In this document: in pieces, positions 31,245 through 41,088 of the stretch | Layout of the letters: each line of letters opens with the position of its first letter | How positions within the stretch are numbered: position 1 is the stretch's first letter | Assembly: GCF_004917065.1 (NCBI RefSeq) | Contig: NZ_SSYA01000001.1 | Span: 1,246,160-1,310,159 of the forward strand | Direction: 5' to 3' | Length of the DNA stretch: 64,000 nt | Origin: Geomonas ferrireducens | GTDB lineage: Bacteria; Desulfobacterota; Desulfuromonadia; Geobacterales; Geobacteraceae | The notes under the pieces: model-generated | Seen by the model: the letters and a program-made list of their open reading frames with translations, nothing else | Database searches by the model: none | Told to the model about the DNA's origin: nothing | Made by a program: the position numbers and the translations under genes

Positions 31245-32000
31245 ATGTTCAAAGGCGCATTTTCCATCTGGGGCAGGGACATGCTGGTTTTAAGGCGCAG
31301 CATCGTCTCTGAGCTCGTCTCGGTGGTGGCATACCCCCTCACCCTCTACCTCGCCTTCGGCTTCGGACTCAAAGGGTACATCACCGCCGTGAACGGGGTC
31401 CCCTACCCTCTCTTCATCGCCCCCGGCCTCATATCGATGACCGCGGTCAACGCGGCCTTCGACGAGAGCTCCTGGAGCATGTGGTTTCACCGCCGCGTGC
31501 AGCGCACCATAGAGGAGTACCGCGTCACCCCGGTGACCGTCTACGACATCGTCATCGGCAAGATCTTCTCCGGTTTCTCACAAGGGGCGGTAAAGGGTTC
31601 GGTCGTCTTCCTGGTGATCCTCGCCCTCACCCCCTTCCGCATCGATTACACGCACCTCCCAAGCTACTTAGGGTGCATCGCACTCTCTTCCATGACCTTT
31701 TCCTGCCTCGGCACTATCTGCGGCACTGTCATAGACAAGCCGGAAAACATAGGCCGGGTGCAGTCCGTGATCATCGTCCCGCTCATATTCATGGCGGGCA
31801 TCTTCTTCCCCCTCTCATCCTACCCTTCAGCCATACTGCCACTGATTGAGCTGCTACCCACCACGGCTGTTTTCGAGGGGGCTCGCGACGCTCTCCTCAC
31901 TGGAGCCGTCCCCACTCACTACCTGGTCAACCTGGTTCTGAGTGCGGCAGTATCTTTCGCCGTTGCCGTATACGTCTTCAATCGTAAAATGGCGGAATAA
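31245..32000 (+). CDS. ABC-2 type transporter permease
   Basis: 251-residue integral membrane protein with about six hydrophobic segments, for example SELVSVVAYPLTLYLAFGFGL and SVIIVPLIFMAGIFFPLSSYP. The second matches the ABC-2 membrane signature before the last helices. It partners the ATPase 50 bases upstream. The ribosome-binding site GAGGAAG precedes ATG 31245. The exported substrate is unknown. Confidence 0.9.
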   Translation: MFKGAFSIWGRDMLVLRRSIVSELVSVVAYPLTLYLAFGFGLKGYITAVNGVPYPLFIAPGLISMTAVNAAFDESSWSMWFHRRVQRTIEEYRVTPVTVYDIVIGKIFSGFSQGAVKGSVVFLVILALTPFRIDYTHLPSYLGCIALSSMTFSCLGTICGTVIDKPENIGRVQSVIIVPLIFMAGIFFPLSSYPSAILPLIELLPTTAVFEGARDALLTGAVPTHYLVNLVLSAAVSFAVAVYVFNRKMAE

Positions 32001-32212
32001 GCGATTCTTCTTGAGTTCGCCGCGCCTTTCATAGTAAAGTTCGCAGTAAACTTTTTACCTCCTGGATGCCCCTTGCGACACCGTGTCGGAAAGGTGGCAG
32101 CCGAAGCGTTCCTTGTCGCAGAGCCGACCGTTTTTGGCGCGAATTCGTTCCCTGCCCCGAGTCGATTCCCCCCGCCGCACTGCACGCTTTCCAGGGTCAC
32201 ATTGGAGATACC

Positions 32213-33289
32213 ATGGCCGAAGAGTTCGTACCGAAATGGATCGCCTGGGAGACCACCCAGCGCTGCAACCTCAAATGCGTGCACTGCCGCTGTTCGTCCG
32301 AGATGACCTCGTCGGAAGGTGACTTCACCACCGAGGAAGGAAAGAAGCTCCTCAAGGAAATCGCCGATTTCTCCAAGCCGGTTGTGGTTCTCTCCGGCGG
32401 CGAACCGCTCATGAGGCCGGACATCTTTGAACTCGCCGAGTACGGCACCTCGCTCGGCCTCAGGATGTGCATGGCGACCAACGGCTCCCTCGTGACCGAC
32501 GAGGTGTGCGAGAAGATGAAGAAGGCGGACATCAAGATGGTGTCGCTCTCCCTGGACGGCTCCACCGCCGCCGTGCACGACGACTTCCGCCAGTGCCCGG
32601 GCGCCTTCGAAGGCGTGATGAAGGCCGCCGAACTCTTCAGAAAGCACGGCCAGAAGTTCCTGGTCAACTCCTCCTTCACCAAGCGCAACCAGACCGACAT
32701 CGCCAACACCTTCAAGGTCGCCAAGTCCATCGGCGCCACCGCCTGGTACATGTTCATGATCGTCCCGACCGGTCGCGGCGAGGAGATCATGAGCGAGCTG
32801 ATCTCCAAGGAAGACTACGAGGAGATCCTCGACTGGCACTACCACCAGGAGAAAAACGAGGACGACATCCTCATGCGCCCGACCTGCGCACCGCACTACT
32901 ACCGCATCGTGCCGCAGAAGGCCAAGGCGGAGGGGGAGAAGTTCGAGCGCCGCTCCCTCACCTTCTCCACCGGCGGCGGCAAAGGGTGCATCGCGGCCCA
33001 GACCATCTGCCTCATCGACTGCTTCGGCAACCTGAAGCCCTGCTCCTACTTCCACAGGACCGCGGGGAACGTGAAGGAGACCCCGTTCAAGGAGCTCTGG
33101 GAAAACTCGGAGATCTTCAAGGAACTGCGCGACTTCAAAGCCTACAAGGGTAAGTGCGGCGAGTGCGAGTACCTGAACGTCTGCGGTGGCTGCCGCGCCC
33201 GCGCCGATGCGGTGTACGGCGACTACATGGAAGAGGAGCCGTTCTGCAACTACGTGCCGATCAAGGTGCAGAGGAAAGAGCAGAAATAA
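32213..33289 (+). CDS. Radical SAM / SPASM protein, AhbD/NirJ-like (tetrapyrrole-modifying family)
   Basis: 358-residue iron-sulfur enzyme; start ATG 32213 ([18 protein letters not shown]). An upstream extension to 32066 has non-coding character. The radical SAM cluster is CNLKCVHC (CxxxCxxC), followed by [13 protein letters not shown]-terminal SPASM domain carries CFGNLKPC and [13 protein letters not shown] for an extra Fe-S cluster. The WETT-RCNLKC-HCR start resembles AhbD and NirJ, which act on heme precursors, and hemE follows 187 bases later. A heme-related role is therefore likely but unproven; a peptide-modifying SPASM enzyme is the alternative. Confidence 0.8.
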   Translation: MAEEFVPKWIAWETTQRCNLKCVHCRCSSEMTSSEGDFTTEEGKKLLKEIADFSKPVVVLSGGEPLMRPDIFELAEYGTSLGLRMCMATNGSLVTDEVCEKMKKADIKMVSLSLDGSTAAVHDDFRQCPGAFEGVMKAAELFRKHGQKFLVNSSFTKRNQTDIANTFKVAKSIGATAWYMFMIVPTGRGEEIMSELISKEDYEEILDWHYHQEKNEDDILMRPTCAPHYYRIVPQKAKAEGEKFERRSLTFSTGGGKGCIAAQTICLIDCFGNLKPCSYFHRTAGNVKETPFKELWENSEIFKELRDFKAYKGKCGECEYLNVCGGCRARADAVYGDYMEEEPFCNYVPIKVQRKEQK

Positions 33290-33300
33290 TTTGAGATTTG

Positions 33301-33330
33301 CTCCCCCTCCTTTGCGGAGGGGGACTTTTA
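33301..33330 (+). terminator. Rho-independent terminator after the radical SAM gene
   Basis: CCCCCTCC-TTTGC-GGAGGGGG followed by ACTTTTAAA lies 12 bases after the stop. The arms again resemble the GC-rich repeat family. A second, weaker CCTCTC/GAGAGG hairpin follows at about 33340-33361. Confidence 0.65.
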
Positions 33331-33476
33331 AAGCGGACCCCTCTCTAGATGGGAGAGGGACCGGTTGTGCCATGCTCTCATTGAGCTTTTTCTTGACGAT
33401 GGCAATCAAAGTTGTGGAATGTGTGTTTAACAACTTTGATACTTGATCCCTCAAAATTTCACCCAGGAGGATTACT

Positions 33477-34496
33477 ATGAATACTCGATTTTTAGACGCA
33501 TGTTGGGGTAAGCCGGTCGACATCGTACCGGTATGGCTTATGCGTCAGGCCGGCCGTTACCTCCCCGATTACATGCGCGTCCGCTCCAAATGCACCTTCC
33601 TGGAACTCTGCAAGACGCCGGAACTCGCCGCTGAAGTCACCATCCAGCCGGTGGACATCCTGGGCGTCGATGCCGCGATCCTCTTCTCCGACATCCTCAC
33701 CCCGATCGAGCCGATGGGCATGGAGCTCGACTTCACCCCCGGCCCGGTCTTCACCAAACCGATCCGCACCATGGCCGACGTGGAGGCGCTCAAGATCCCG
33801 AAGATGGAGACCGACGTCCCCTACGTGCTCGACGCCGTCAAACTCCTCCGGAAAGAGCTCGCCGCCAAGGTACCGCTGATCGGCTTCGGCGGCGCCCCCT
33901 TCACCCTCGCCTGCTACATGGTCGAAGGCAAGGGGTCCAAGGACTTCGCCGCACTCAAGAAGATGATGTACGCCGAGCCCGAGATCTACGCGGCGCTCAT
34001 GGACAAGATCACCACCATGGACATGGAGTACCTGAACGCCCAGATCAAGGCCGGCGCGCAGGCGATCCAGATCTTCGACACCTGGGGCGGCATGCTCTCC
34101 CCCGCCGACTACGAGCGCTACGTCCTCCCGTACACCCAGCGCCTCATCAACGGCCTGAACCGCACCAACGTTCCGGTGATCCACTTCGTGAAGGGCGCAG
34201 GCACCATGCTCGAGATCGTGAAAGAAGCAGGCGGCGACGTCATGGGCCTCGACTGGCACGTGAACCTCGGCAAGGCCCGCGACATCCTGGGCGACATGGC
34301 GGTACAGGGTAACCTCGATCCGACCGTGCTCTTCGCACCGAAAGAGATCATCGAGCGCGAGGTGAAGCGCGTGCTCGACGAGAACGCCGGCAGGCCCGGT
34401 CTCATCTTCAACCTGGGGCACGGCATCCTCCCCACGGTACCACCGGAAAACGCGATCTTCATGGTCGACTGCGTGCACAGGCTGTCGCAGAAATAA
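33477..34496 (+). CDS. hemE: Uroporphyrinogen decarboxylase
   Basis: Decarboxylates uroporphyrinogen III to coproporphyrinogen III in heme biosynthesis. The 339-residue length is typical. It contains the signature PVWLMRQAGRYLPDYM, the substrate-binding DILGVDAAILFSDIL and GFGGAPFTLACYM motifs, and GHGILPTVPPEN near the C-terminus. A strong AGGAGG ribosome-binding site precedes ATG 33477. hemH lies 29 kb away in this window. An intrinsic hairpin terminator follows. Confidence 0.97.
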   Translation: MNTRFLDACWGKPVDIVPVWLMRQAGRYLPDYMRVRSKCTFLELCKTPELAAEVTIQPVDILGVDAAILFSDILTPIEPMGMELDFTPGPVFTKPIRTMADVEALKIPKMETDVPYVLDAVKLLRKELAAKVPLIGFGGAPFTLACYMVEGKGSKDFAALKKMMYAEPEIYAALMDKITTMDMEYLNAQIKAGAQAIQIFDTWGGMLSPADYERYVLPYTQRLINGLNRTNVPVIHFVKGAGTMLEIVKEAGGDVMGLDWHVNLGKARDILGDMAVQGNLDPTVLFAPKEIIEREVKRVLDENAGRPGLIFNLGHGILPTVPPENAIFMVDCVHRLSQK

Positions 34497-34512
34497 TTCA
34501 GGACCACAGACT

Positions 34513-34541
34513 GGGGCGGCCGATAAGGCCGCCCTTCTTGT
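34513..34541 (+). terminator. Rho-independent terminator after hemE
   Basis: The stem GGCGGCC / GGCCGCC with a GATAA loop is followed by the T-rich CTTCTTGTTT, starting 17 bases after the hemE stop. Confidence 0.75.
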
Positions 34542-34616
34542 TTCAACCGGGCAAGGGGTCCGGTGCCCGCAGTGCCACGGCCGGCACCGAGGGCGCGGAC
34601 CAGGCAGGAGCGCATC

Positions 34617-35570
34617 ATGCTGAGGCTTTTCAAGATAGAAAACGGACTCATCACAGAGATGGAGTTCGAGCGGGAGGACCTCCCCAACCAGATCCTAAAG
34701 GCCGACTGGATCGACGCCCACGAACCGGACGACGAAGAGAGGGATCTGCTGGAGCTCCTCCTGCACACCGACATCCCCGAGTACGACGAGGTCGACGAGA
34801 TCGAGATCTCCGCCCGATGCTTCGTCGATTCCGCCGGGATCCACGTCCACCCGCTCTTCCTCTCCCAGAGCGAGGGGCGTCACATGACGCTTACCGTCGC
34901 CTGCATTCTGCAGACGAACCACCTGATCACCATCCGCGAGGGAGACTTAGCCGATTTCCGCCTGCTGCGCATGCGCGCCCGCCGCGGCCACGTCGAGTGC
35001 CGTTCCGCTGCGGAACTTCTCGTCATCCTGCTGGATCAAAAGGTAGAGAACCACGCAGACACCCTGGAGGACATCCACCGCCAGCTCGAGGGGGTGAGCC
35101 ACATGGTGCTCGAAGACGAGGAGGCGGAGCTGGAGGACGCCATCGACAAGCTGGCGCGGCTCGAGGACAGCAACGGGAAGATCCGCCTCTGCCTCATGGA
35201 TACCCAGCGCGACATATCCTTTTTGTTGCGCCACTTGAGGGATCGGACCGACCAGGCCGAAACGCTCAGGGAGATCGCACGAGACGTCGAGACCCTCATG
35301 TCGCACACCACCTTCCTGTTCGACAAGATCAACTTCCTGATGGACTCAACCCAGGGCTTCATCAACATCGAGCAGAACCAGATCATTAAGATCTTTTCCA
35401 TTGCGGCGGTGGTCTTCCTCCCCCCTACCCTTGTCGCCAGCATCTACGGCATGAACTTCGACTACATGCCCGAGCTGAAGATGGGACTCGGCTACCCTTG
35501 GGCCCTGGCCCTGATGATCCTGTCGGGCATCGCACCTTACTGGTATTTCAAGCGGAAGGGGTGGCTGTAA
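34617..35570 (+). CDS. corA: CorA-family magnesium/cobalt transporter
   Basis: 317-residue inner-membrane divalent cation channel. ATG 34617 (MLRLFKIENG) has AGGAG at a good distance; upstream in-frame codons look non-coding. A large acidic cytoplasmic N-terminal domain is followed by two C-terminal transmembrane helices (AAVVFLPPTLVASIYGMN and the segment after YPWALALMILSGIAPYWYF). The GMN selectivity motif is present in SIYGMNFDYMPEL, and the C-terminus is basic (KRKGWL). Mg2+ is the usual substrate; Co2+ or Ni2+ cannot be excluded. Confidence 0.93.
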   Translation: MLRLFKIENGLITEMEFEREDLPNQILKADWIDAHEPDDEERDLLELLLHTDIPEYDEVDEIEISARCFVDSAGIHVHPLFLSQSEGRHMTLTVACILQTNHLITIREGDLADFRLLRMRARRGHVECRSAAELLVILLDQKVENHADTLEDIHRQLEGVSHMVLEDEEAELEDAIDKLARLEDSNGKIRLCLMDTQRDISFLLRHLRDRTDQAETLREIARDVETLMSHTTFLFDKINFLMDSTQGFINIEQNQIIKIFSIAAVVFLPPTLVASIYGMNFDYMPELKMGLGYPWALALMILSGIAPYWYFKRKGWL

Positions 35571-35686
35571 CTTTTCCCCCTCGCGTTTAGTGTTTTTCAT
35601 AGCTGTATACGGAAAAATGGATTATTTACACCCTGTAAGAAAAATGCTATAAGGTCCGCTTGAAATTCATTAATTGAGGCGGGCTT

Positions 35687-36910
35687 ATGGCAAAGAAGGC
35701 GGTACTTGCGGCAGCAGCACTGTTACTTTCTATCTCCTCACCCGAAGCATGGGCAACCAACGGCGATACCCTGATCGGCGTGGCGCCTGCGTCGCGCGCC
35801 ATGGGAGGGGCCGGCGTCGCCGCCCCACAAGACGCCATAAGCGCCATCTTCGCCAATCCCGCCGCGGTCTGCATGGGGCCCTACTGCCCCGGCACCGAGG
35901 TGGTCTTCGCCTCGACGATCTACAACCCCTCGGTGAAGGCCACCGTGACCATGGGGCCCCAGGTCGTCAGCGCGAAGAGCGACATGAGGCCGTTCATCAT
36001 CCCCGCCGTCGGTATGGTCACTCCGATCAGCGACCGGTTCCGCTTCGGTCTCGGCATGTTCGGGATCACCGGTATGGGGGTCGACTACCGGAACAAAGGG
36101 ATCGACCTCAACCCCGGCTCACCCGGTGCCGAAGGCGACATCTACACGCAGCTCCAGATCCTCAAGTTCGCCCCTAACGTCGCCTTCCTGGTCACCCCCA
36201 ACTTCTCGATAGGGACTTCGCTGCACCTTTTGTACGGCTCGCTTGACCTGGGCGAAGGTACCTCGCACAACTACGGCATCGGCGAGCAACTTGGCGCCAT
36301 TTACCGCATGGGTCCCTGTTCGATCGGGGCCAGCTACACAACGGCGGAGAAACTTTCGCACGAGAGGGTTTCCGACTTCGGCGGGACAGAGCAAAAAACG
36401 CTGGAGATGGAGTCGCCGCGCACCGCTTCGGCGGGGATCGCCTGGCACGCAACGGATAACCTCCTCCTCGAGGCTGACGCCAAGTGGCTCAACTGGAGCG
36501 ATGCCGACGGTTATCGGGAATTTGACTGGAAGGACCAGTGGGTCTACGCGCTGGGGATGCAGTACAAGGACCCGGATGGGCTCACCATGCGCCTTGGCTA
36601 CAACTACGGCAAGAACCCGGTGCGGCTGCACAAGAACTTCGACCTGATGGGGACGACGCAGATTCAGGGGAACACGGTCTCAAACGCGGGGTACGAATAT
36701 CTGCGCATCATAGGCTTCCCGGCAATAGCCGAACATCACTTCTCCTTCGGGGTCGGCTACCAGTTCACCGGCTCGTTCGAAGCACATCTCGGTGGGATGT
36801 GCGCGCTCAGCAACAGCGTGAGCGAGAGCGATGCGAGCGGCACCTACACCTTCTCCTCCAAGGTACGGGAAACCTCGTACGACATCGGACTCATATGGCA
36901 TTTCATGTAG
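35687..36910 (+). CDS. OmpP1/FadL-family outer-membrane protein
   Basis: 407-residue predicted outer-membrane beta barrel. A signal peptide MAKKAVLAAAALLLSISS...AWA is cleaved before TNGDTLIG. The mature N-terminus with RAMGGAGVAAPQDAISAIFANPAA is the FadL/TodX plug-like signature for hydrophobic substrate uptake. Alternating amphipathic strands run to the end (YDIGLIWHFM). The terminal residue is Met where Phe or Trp is usual for barrel insertion. It is a single gene with its own strong terminator. Confidence 0.88.
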   Translation: MAKKAVLAAAALLLSISSPEAWATNGDTLIGVAPASRAMGGAGVAAPQDAISAIFANPAAVCMGPYCPGTEVVFASTIYNPSVKATVTMGPQVVSAKSDMRPFIIPAVGMVTPISDRFRFGLGMFGITGMGVDYRNKGIDLNPGSPGAEGDIYTQLQILKFAPNVAFLVTPNFSIGTSLHLLYGSLDLGEGTSHNYGIGEQLGAIYRMGPCSIGASYTTAEKLSHERVSDFGGTEQKTLEMESPRTASAGIAWHATDNLLLEADAKWLNWSDADGYREFDWKDQWVYALGMQYKDPDGLTMRLGYNYGKNPVRLHKNFDLMGTTQIQGNTVSNAGYEYLRIIGFPAIAEHHFSFGVGYQFTGSFEAHLGGMCALSNSVSESDASGTYTFSSKVRETSYDIGLIWHFM

Positions 36911-36931
36911 TGTGAGTACGCATTGCAACAG

Positions 36932-36962
36932 AAGCCCCCTCAGCCAGAGGGGGCTTTTTTTT
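36932..36962 (+). terminator. Strong Rho-independent terminator after the FadL-like gene
   Basis: AGCCCCCT-CAGCCAG-AGGGGGCT is followed by eight T residues, 22 bases after the stop. It is a textbook intrinsic terminator. Confidence 0.93.
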
Positions 36963-37187
36963 GACCTGCCCAAGACTTCCCCCCTACCCCACCGAAAACA
37001 TTAAACTCAAGAAAGCGCCGTATATGCCGATAAAATCGGTGGAAAAGATCAGAACTTGTCACACGTTGCCCCCACGGTACGCAGCCTTTTGTCCTCCCCT
37101 CCCCCGCCAGGCTGCCTAACCGGGCGAACGGCGCCCTGCAGATCCGGCCGCCGCAAATGCGGAGCCGCCAGGCCCCAACCACCAACC

Positions 37188-40058
37188 ATGACCGTAAAAG
37201 AAAAACCATACCCCGCCTCGTGCGGTATGCGCGAACGGATCATAGCCTACTTCAGCGTCATCTCGCTTGCCGGTTCGGCGGCGTTGATCCTCGTTCTCGT
37301 GTACGGTTCGCCTCAACTGGGGATCGAAGGGATCTACCCGCTTAAGCAGAGCGAGATCGTGCGTGCGCTGGAGGACGCGGCGGACTTGAAGGTGGAGTCG
37401 GTGGTGACCTGGCTTGCTTCCAGGCGCGCCGAGCTTGCCGTCGTCGCCAACTCGCGCGACTTCGTGAGGACGACTGAGTCGGCCCTGGCGGGAGGCGACG
37501 AGCCCGACGCGGCGGATATCCAGTCACTCTCACAGCATCTGCGCACCCTGAAGATCATCTCTCCGGACACTTATACGTCGGTCGTGCTGGTGGGCACGGC
37601 AGGGAAGGTTCTGGCGGCGAGCGAGATGGACCTCGTTGGCGCGAGCTACCGATACAAGGCGTTCGTGGAGGCCACACTCGCCGCCGGTGCAGCCGAGCAC
37701 ATCGACGTCTTCGGCGAAAGCGGGGAACCGGCGATCCTCATCGGACGGAAAGTCTTGGTCCGGGACAGGGCGGGGAGGGCGACCGGGGACGTTGCGGGGG
37801 TGGTGGTTGCCGAGGCCGGACCGAGGCCGAGTTTCGAGGCTCTTACGCTGCTTCCCGGCACGGCCGGTGCGCAAAGCATCATGATCCTCGTGGGACCGCG
37901 TGGTGAACTGCTCGCATCGGTGCCGGAGCAGAGACGGACCCCGACGCGCAGGGATGCTCTCACGGAAAAACTGACCGGGCGGGTCCTCGGGAAGACGGCG
38001 TCGTCGCAATTGGAGACGCTTAGTGACGGCAGAAGGTTCTTCGCCACCTACCGTTACCTCGAGGTTGGGGGCACCGGGAGGTGGGGCATCGCCGTCGCGG
38101 TCGACGAGGAGACCGCCTTCGCGCCACTGGCAGCCACGAGGAGCCGGGCGGCCCTGTTCGGACTCGCCATGATTTCCGGTGCACTGATCTTCGTGTGGTG
38201 GGGAGCCGGCAAGATTGCGAGTCCTATCCGGGAGTTGCGCAGAAGCGTCGCCGCTCTCGAGGGAGGGGATTTCTCTGCCCGGACGGCCACAGGTAGCGGT
38301 GCCGCCAAAGAGATCGCCGAGCTTGGTGCGGCTTTCAACAGCATGGCCGAGCGCATCGCCAACTGGCACGAGGAACTGGAGCGGCAGGTCGCCGAGAGGA
38401 CCAGGGAACTGGAACAGGAGAAGGAGAATGCCCGCCGCTACCTCGATGTGGCTGCGGTTATGCTGCTTCTCGTGGATACCGGCGGCCGCATAGCGATGAT
38501 CAACCGCACCGGCGCCGTGCTGCTGGGGGGGACGGTGGAGGAGCTCCGCGGCATGGACTGGTGTGAAAACTTCGTCCCGGCGGAGGAGAAGAGGGAAGTA
38601 CGCGAGATCTTCGACGGGCTGGTGCGCGGCGAGCACGAGTTTCTGGAGTTCTTCGAAAACCGCATCGTCACCAGGGACAAGGGGGCACGCCTCATCTCGT
38701 GGCACAACATCCTGCTGCGCGACGACCAGGGCAAGGTGCAGGGGGTGCTTAGCTCCGGGACCGACATCACCGAGAAGCGCCAAGGGGAGCTGCAGCGACG
38801 GGAACTGGAGCGGCAGCTGCTGCACACCCAGAAGCTGGAGAGTTTGGGCGTACTGGCGGGCGGAGTGGCGCACGACTTCAATAACCTGCTGATGGTTATC
38901 GGCGGGAACCTCGAGCTGGTCCGTCACGTGGTGGAACCTGATAGTCCGGCCATAAAGTACCTGGAGAACGCCTACCAGGCGGCCAAGCGTGCCGGCGATC
39001 TCACCCGCCAGATGCTGGCGTACTCGGGCAAGGGTGGCTACACCCTGCAGGTAGTCGATTTGAACCGGCTGGTAGGGGAGAACGTGGACCTGATGAAGGC
39101 GTCGGTGCGCAAGGGAGCGGTCCTCACCGCGCAGTTGCACCCCGGTATTCCATCGTTCGAAGCCGACCCGGGGCAGATGCAGCAGGTGATCGTGAACTTG
39201 ATCACCAACGCCCTCGAAGCGGTAGGGGAGGGAGGTGCCGTCACGGTCAGCACAGGCGTGGCCGAGGTGGGGGCCGCAGAGCTCGCCATCAGCAGGCTGG
39301 ACGAAAAGCCGGTGGCGGGGAGCTTCATCGTCCTTGAGGTTGCCGACAATGGTGCCGGTATGGACCGTGCCACCTGCGACCGGATGTTCGACCCGTTCTT
39401 CTCGACGAAGTTCACCGGGCGCGGGCTCGGGCTTTGTGCCGTGCAGGGGATCGTACGCGGGCACGGCGGAGCGATCCTGGTGCGGTCTGAAGCGGGGGAG
39501 GGGACCAGCGTCAAGGTGCTGTTGCCTGTTCCCGAACCGGAACTGATTGAGAAGAGCGTTGCGGCAAAGCTGACACCGACGACGATCGTTGAGAGAGCGG
39601 TGGCGCGAGAAGAAGCTGCGAAGAGCTCACCAGGAGCAGAGGCGGGGATCCCGCTCAAGGTCCCTGAGGAGGCCGGGGAAGAGGGGACGGTGCTCATTGT
39701 CGACGACGAGGAGATGGTGCGACTGGTCTGCCGGGCCATGGTAAGGGGGCTTGGCTATCCGACCTTGATAGCAGGTGACGGTGCGGAAGCGGTTGCCCTG
39801 TTCCGGGAGCACGCTGAAAAAATCGCCGCGGTGATCATGGATCTATCCATGCCTGGGATGGACGGGATCACCGCGGCGGATGAGTTACGCCGCATTCGGC
39901 CTGGCGTGAAAATCGTGCTTTCCAGCGGTTACAGCGCGGCGGAGGAGGCAAGAAGGCTCTCCGGTCAGAAGGGGGCGCAGTTCATACAGAAACCGTACGA
40001 CCTGGAATCCCTGAGGAAGGCCTTGGGCGCGTTGTCAGGTGGTACCACTGCTACTTGA
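37188..40058 (+). CDS. Membrane hybrid histidine kinase (Cache-HAMP-PAS-HisKA-HATPase-REC)
   Basis: About 956 residues from ATG 37188; ATG 37227 is the alternative and neither has a strong ribosome-binding site. Order: TM1 (IIAYFSVISLAGSAALILVLV), periplasmic Cache-type domain to about 320, TM2 (ALFGLAMISGALIFVWWGAG), HAMP, PAS (about 415-530), HisKA with His near 562 (GVAHDFNNLLMVIGG, the NtrB-like form), HATPase (DNGAGMD, GRGLGLCAV), then a C-terminal receiver (VLIVDDEEMVR, Asp near 885 in MDLSMPGMDG). It overlaps the convergent peroxidase gene by 8 bases at the 3' end. Confidence 0.9.
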   Translation: MTVKEKPYPASCGMRERIIAYFSVISLAGSAALILVLVYGSPQLGIEGIYPLKQSEIVRALEDAADLKVESVVTWLASRRAELAVVANSRDFVRTTESALAGGDEPDAADIQSLSQHLRTLKIISPDTYTSVVLVGTAGKVLAASEMDLVGASYRYKAFVEATLAAGAAEHIDVFGESGEPAILIGRKVLVRDRAGRATGDVAGVVVAEAGPRPSFEALTLLPGTAGAQSIMILVGPRGELLASVPEQRRTPTRRDALTEKLTGRVLGKTASSQLETLSDGRRFFATYRYLEVGGTGRWGIAVAVDEETAFAPLAATRSRAALFGLAMISGALIFVWWGAGKIASPIRELRRSVAALEGGDFSARTATGSGAAKEIAELGAAFNSMAERIANWHEELERQVAERTRELEQEKENARRYLDVAAVMLLLVDTGGRIAMINRTGAVLLGGTVEELRGMDWCENFVPAEEKREVREIFDGLVRGEHEFLEFFENRIVTRDKGARLISWHNILLRDDQGKVQGVLSSGTDITEKRQGELQRRELERQLLHTQKLESLGVLAGGVAHDFNNLLMVIGGNLELVRHVVEPDSPAIKYLENAYQAAKRAGDLTRQMLAYSGKGGYTLQVVDLNRLVGENVDLMKASVRKGAVLTAQLHPGIPSFEADPGQMQQVIVNLITNALEAVGEGGAVTVSTGVAEVGAAELAISRLDEKPVAGSFIVLEVADNGAGMDRATCDRMFDPFFSTKFTGRGLGLCAVQGIVRGHGGAILVRSEAGEGTSVKVLLPVPEPELIEKSVAAKLTPTTIVERAVAREEAAKSSPGAEAGIPLKVPEEAGEEGTVLIVDDEEMVRLVCRAMVRGLGYPTLIAGDGAEAVALFREHAEKIAAVIMDLSMPGMDGITAADELRRIRPGVKIVLSSGYSAAEEARRLSGQKGAQFIQKPYDLESLRKALGALSGGTTAT

Positions 40059-41088
40059 GCTTTGGCTGTGGTGTCGTGTCGGAGCTCGGCGGAAGGAGCG
40101 GGTAAGCGATCCTCGGCTCCTTTCCGGTCAGCGCATGCAGGAAGGCTACGGTATCGTCCACCTCATGGTCGGATAATTTGATCCCGAGTTGAGCCGAAGC
40201 CATGACCGCCACCGCGTCGCGCAGCTTCCAGACCTTCCCGGAATGGAAGTAGGGCTGGGTGAAGGCCACGTTGCGCAGGGAAGGGGCTTTGAAGACGTAG
40301 CGGTCGCTCTCGGTGTTGGTGACCATGAAGCGGCCGGTATCGCCGGATGGGCGGATCTCGGTAGCGGGGGCTTCCCGCACGCCGAAGGGGTAGTAATCGG
40401 CGCCGCCGACGTTGACCCCGGCGTGGCACGGGGCGCACCCCTTGTTCATGAAGACCTTGAGCCCTCTTTTCTGCGCGGCGTTCAGGGCCTTGGTGTCTCC
40501 TTGCAGGAAGCGGTCAAACGGGGAGCTCGGGGTGATAAGGGTCGCCTCGAAGACCTCGATTGCCCTCGCCATGTTGTCGAAGCTTACCGGATCCTTCTGC
40601 CCGGGAAAGGCCGCCCTGAATAGAGGTCCGTAACCCGGGATGCTCTTCAGCGTCTTCACCACGAGTTCGGGATTGCTGTTCATCTCGACGTTAGCTTGAA
40701 CCGGCCCCTTCGCCTGCGTCTGCAGGTCCTTCGCCCTCCCGTCCCAGAACTGCGCAGCATCGAACACCGCGTTGAAGACGGTGGGGGAGTTGCGTGGTCC
40801 TTTCTGCCAGCCGTGTCCAACTGCAGTTTCCTGTAGATCCGCCCCGAAAAGCCCGACGTTATGGCAGGTGTTACAGCTGATGAGCTGTGAGCTGGAAAGC
40901 CGTGGATCGAAGAACAGTTTCCTTCCGAGGTCGATTTTCGCGGCGGTGGCTGGGTTCTCCTTCAGGGATGGAGCCTTGGACGGGATCGGTTTGAAGAGCT
41001 TCTTCGCCTGCGTCGTCAGATCATCGGCGGCGAACGCGGAGTTGCCAAGGCAAAGTAGTGCGAACAACAATAACGCCCTCTTTTTCAT
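40051..41088 (-). CDS. Diheme cytochrome c peroxidase (MacA/CcpA-like)
   Basis: 345-residue periplasmic protein with signal peptide MKKRALLLFALLCLGNSAFA. Two heme c attachment sites: CNTCH (Cys72-His76) and CAPCH (Cys218-His222). The family motifs DPRLSSSQLISC, RNSPTVFNAVF, WDGRAKDLQTQA and the C-terminal VAFTQPYFHSG are present. It reduces H2O2 with electrons from c-type cytochromes; in Geobacter the related MacA also acts in metal-respiration electron transfer. A strong AGGAGG site precedes the start. It is convergent with the hybrid kinase. Confidence 0.94.
   Translation of the reverse strand: MKKRALLLFALLCLGNSAFAADDLTTQAKKLFKPIPSKAPSLKENPATAAKIDLGRKLFFDPRLSSSQLISCNTCHNVGLFGADLQETAVGHGWQKGPRNSPTVFNAVFDAAQFWDGRAKDLQTQAKGPVQANVEMNSNPELVVKTLKSIPGYGPLFRAAFPGQKDPVSFDNMARAIEVFEATLITPSSPFDRFLQGDTKALNAAQKRGLKVFMNKGCAPCHAGVNVGGADYYPFGVREAPATEIRPSGDTGRFMVTNTESDRYVFKAPSLRNVAFTQPYFHSGKVWKLRDAVAVMASAQLGIKLSDHEVDDTVAFLHALTGKEPRIAYPLLPPSSDTTPQPKLK

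Noticed and set aside
32066..32212. N-terminal extension of the radical SAM protein
   Set aside because: The upstream codons do not look protein-coding, and ATG 32213 gives the expected family start just ahead of the CxxxCxxC motif.
31919..33523. Minus-strand open frame (~534 codons) opposite the radical SAM gene
   Set aside because: The radical SAM frame has its Cys motifs; the antisense frame has none.
37030..37187. Possible c-di-GMP (GEMM) riboswitch before the large hybrid kinase
   Set aside because: A CCGCAAATGCGG hairpin is present, but the conserved GCAAACC/GCAAAGCC blocks and P1/P2 arrangement could not be matched.
37530..39464. Minus-strand open frame (~644 codons) opposite the hybrid kinase
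   Set aside because: Antisense shadow; the kinase domains on the plus strand are unambiguous.
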